Shown in pieces: positions 62,010-64,000 of a stretch of DNA of 64,000 bases. Source of the stretch: Natronosalvus amylolyticus. GTDB lineage: Archaea > Halobacteriota > Halobacteria > Halobacteriales > Natrialbaceae. Position 1 is the first letter of the stretch. The number at the start of each line of letters is the position of its first letter. A model generated the notes under the pieces. The model did no database searches. It worked only from the letters and a program-made list of their open reading frames with translations, and was not told the DNA's origin. The position numbers and the translations under genes were made by a program. The DNA is taken from contig NZ_CP101156.1 of NCBI RefSeq assembly GCF_024298845.1, positions 3,162,001-3,226,000 on the forward strand. Direction: 5' to 3'.

Positions 62010-64000
62010 TCAGGCCACCAGTGCCCAGCTTACGAGCGCGATCGTCGTGAGGACGAGTACGTATTTCAGGCCACTCAACAGGTCCGCATCCCGGATATAC
62101 CCGCTGATGAACCCCGAGAGGATCGCCTGGAGCGTCACGGCGTGGAAGAACAGAAGCGAGAGCACGTTGATGTCGATATTCTCGCTGAAGTCTGCATCAG
62201 CCAACTGGCTCGCCGCCGCCCCGCCGGCATCGACGTCGGCACCCGTATCGAGGTCGGCCATCGTGCCGATAAACTGCGTCTGGAGGATGGCGATGACGGC
62301 GAGCAACGTCATGAACGTCATGATGATGATGACGACTTGCATCCGCGTCCGTGACTTCCGTTCGCGTTCGATGTCGTCGTGGTTCTCGCTCGAGCGAGCA
62401 GCCGTCCGTAACACGTCCGAAATCTGGTTCGAGGCCTCCTGTGCTTTCGTGACGAGTTTGACCGTCCGGGCCATCCGCGGGATGTGATACTTGTTGTTGA
62501 ACTCGACCAGAGCCTCGGAGAGGCTCATTCCGTAGTTGACTTTCGTGTGCATCATCTCGAGTTCGCGGGCGAGTTTGCCGGAGGTCGTCTCGGCGACGGA
62601 CTGAAACGACTCGAGAAGCGTGAGTCCGGTTTCGTTCGCACTGGCTAGCTTTCGAAGGTCCTCGGAGAGCGTTTTGACGACAGCGTTTCTGGTATGGACG
62701 TTCCACTCCCGAAATACCGAGAGGGGAATAGCGATCATATACAGGGGTACGTAAACGTAGATGAACGTCCCCCAGACGGGGTTCTGTTGCATTCCCGACC
62801 AGGAGGTCGGTGCCGAGCCGTTCACCATCGCCGTGGCGACGACCACGAGCGCGGCCGGGACGGTTAGTGCGAGCGTTAACAGCGGATTATCGCGGAAGAA
62901 GATGTGCGGCCGTCGCAACACCTCGATCGTCTCGTATGTCCCTTCTCGGTTTTTGATCCGGTCGAAGACTTTGTGCTTGCCCGTGTACTGTTCGACCAAC
63001 CCGAGATTGAGCAATCCCTGCTGGCGTGCGCTTTCGATCCGTTTATCGCTTTTATTCAACGTGAGATAGCCATCCCCTGGCTCGTCGTGTTTGACCGTCG
63101 AGACCAGAACGATAAACCCGACTCCAGTGAGCGGTATCAGTCCGTAGACGGCCAGATACAGGAGTTCGTCGGCAACCTCGGCGTCCGGAACCATCTGCAT
63201 AATGACCATAATAATGATCAAAAGCAAGGGGAAAAGCGAGAGCGTCATGTACATCTCGCCGAACAGCTCGAGGGTCTCGAGGGTGAGCTCCTGTTCCTGT
63301 TTGGCCGTCCGCATGTGCTTTTCTTTCTTGTCTTCGAGGAAGCTCTCCATGTCACCACCGCTGTTGACGATGGAGAGCATGTCAGTCAGAAACTGTGAGA
63401 GTTCGTCACTCGGCGTCTCGATGGCCTGGTTTCGGATCGCCGTTTTGTAGTCGACGTCGAAGTACTCCGTTTCCTGGACGATGCTCTGGAACTCCTTTGC
63501 GACTTCTCCGTAGGTGTCGTCGGCTTCGGCCATCGCCTCGAGAATCTCGAGTTGGTTCATCCCGCCGACGGAGAGCGCGTACATAAACGAGACGGAGTCG
63601 GTCAAGAGCATGTTGATCTCTCGTTTTCTGGCCGACGCCCTGGAGTATGGAATCGCGACCAGTGTGCCGAACCCGAACGCAAACCCGAGCGATCCAAAGA
63701 ATAGGCCTGTTGCCAGAACTAACGCGGGAATTCTGGTCAGTTCGATGAACTCGAGTACCGCCTGGCTCTGGACGGGGAACCCGAGGATGGTGTCGACCTG
63801 AATAACACCGGTTGCAAAGAGCCCGTAGCCAAGCATCAGGCCGATCAACCAGAGAAAGAGCCCGGTAATACAGCCGATACCGAGCGACCGGGACAGGTAC
63901 ATCTCGACCGTATCGGTCATTCGAGCCTGGGCCAGTTTCAACTCGATATCTTTGACGAACTGCCCGTCTTCGCTGAACAAGCGCTCGTACAGGGGGTAAA
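62010..64000 (-). CDS. Type II secretion/type IV pilus platform protein (PilC/TadC), 5' partial
   Basis: The frame is open to the right edge (YPLYERLFSEDGQFVKDIE... in the last codons), so the N-terminus is outside the window. At least 662 residues remain, with two T2SF domains each followed by paired membrane helices. The first domain is near MLLTDSVSFMYALSVGGMNQLEILEAMAE, the second near LRKLASANETGLTLLESFQSVAETTSGKLARE. Archaeal homologues form the inner platform for an ATPase that assembles pili; the ATPase gene is expected just beyond the right edge. It heads an operon of at least six genes with overlaps of a single base. Confidence 0.9.
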   Translation of the reverse strand, partial: YPLYERLFSEDGQFVKDIELKLAQARMTDTVEMYLSRSLGIGCITGLFLWLIGLMLGYGLFATGVIQVDTILGFPVQSQAVLEFIELTRIPALVLATGLFFGSLGFAFGFGTLVAIPYSRASARKREINMLLTDSVSFMYALSVGGMNQLEILEAMAEADDTYGEVAKEFQSIVQETEYFDVDYKTAIRNQAIETPSDELSQFLTDMLSIVNSGGDMESFLEDKKEKHMRTAKQEQELTLETLELFGEMYMTLSLFPLLLIIIMVIMQMVPDAEVADELLYLAVYGLIPLTGVGFIVLVSTVKHDEPGDGYLTLNKSDKRIESARQQGLLNLGLVEQYTGKHKVFDRIKNREGTYETIEVLRRPHIFFRDNPLLTLALTVPAALVVVATAMVNGSAPTSWSGMQQNPVWGTFIYVYVPLYMIAIPLSVFREWNVHTRNAVVKTLSEDLRKLASANETGLTLLESFQSVAETTSGKLARELEMMHTKVNYGMSLSEALVEFNNKYHIPRMARTVKLVTKAQEASNQISDVLRTAARSSENHDDIERERKSRTRMQVVIIIMTFMTLLAVIAILQTQFIGTMADLDTGADVDAGGAAASQLADADFSENIDINVLSLLFFHAVTLQAILSGFISGYIRDADLLSGLKYVLVLTTIALVSWALVA

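Noticed and set aside
1-64000. Extreme abundance of CTCGAG
   Set aside because: Explained by frequent Leu-Glu/Arg-Ala codon pairs and haloarchaeal codon bias; not a specific signal.
1-64000. tRNA, rRNA, CRISPR arrays and replication origin
   Set aside because: Read all gaps for T-loop patterns, regular spacer repeats and ORB-like repeats; none seen.

Overview
This is a 64 kb chromosomal stretch of a haloarchaeon, most likely of the Natrialba/Natronorubrum/Haloterrigena type. The evidence is high GC with dense Leu-Glu (CTC GAG) codon pairs, strongly acidic proteins, archaeosine synthase, SAMP/MoaD-type modifiers, haloarchaeal transducers, and many genes with a TATA-like box 25-30 nt before the start codon (leaderless transcription). 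Genes are closely packed on both strands. I see no rRNA, tRNA or CRISPR. Gene identities come from reading motifs; no database search was run.

Layout. 1-10.1 kb: housekeeping and metabolic genes (truncated MOT1 transporter, PIN-domain pair, phosphoesterase, SDR, XTP pyrophosphatase, FAH-family enzyme, a large FAD/Fe-S oxidoreductase, GrpB). 10.1-20.5 kb: endonuclease IV, a cysteine-rich HExxH protein, two miniature inverted-repeat elements, methyltransferase, UspA, archaeosine synthase, HdeD, lipoprotein, a TIM-barrel isomerase and a gene-poor kilobase. 20.5-36.3 kb: a carbohydrate island with a GT4 glycosyltransferase, two GH13-type enzymes, a tandem-fused GH15 protein, 4-alpha-glucanotransferase and a GH32 fructosidase, interrupted by a small MoaD/SAMP group. 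The divergent malA/GH15 promoter region carries two copies of an 18-bp near-palindrome that looks like an operator pair.

36.4-51.7 kb: PolX, DUF5788, AN1-finger rhomboid, endonuclease V, SDR, glycerate kinase, ArsA-type ATPase, zinc-finger and membrane proteins, ornithine cyclodeaminase homologue, a secreted DUF7289-type protein, PncC and an aminotransferase. 51.7-59.2 kb: a CheW, two tandem chemotaxis transducers that share almost identical signalling DNA but have different sensors, and a protein with a degenerate HsdR-N-like domain. 59.2-64 kb: a tightly coupled minus-strand operon for a type IV pilus/type II secretion-like machine (PilC/TadC platform plus five small pilin-like membrane proteins), one of which ends in a perfect 9-bp-unit poly-glutamate repeat. 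The operon runs off the right edge.

The starch genes form a coherent set. MalA and the twin GH15 would release glucose from alpha-glucans, MalQ would rearrange maltodextrins, and the glucosylglycerol-hydrolase-like enzyme may process a compatible solute or glucoside. The most unusual sequence observations are the SAMP-like protein that reads past its diglycine end, the tandem GH15 fusion, the paired operators, the repeated 86-bp inverted-repeat element, and the homogenised transducer pair.
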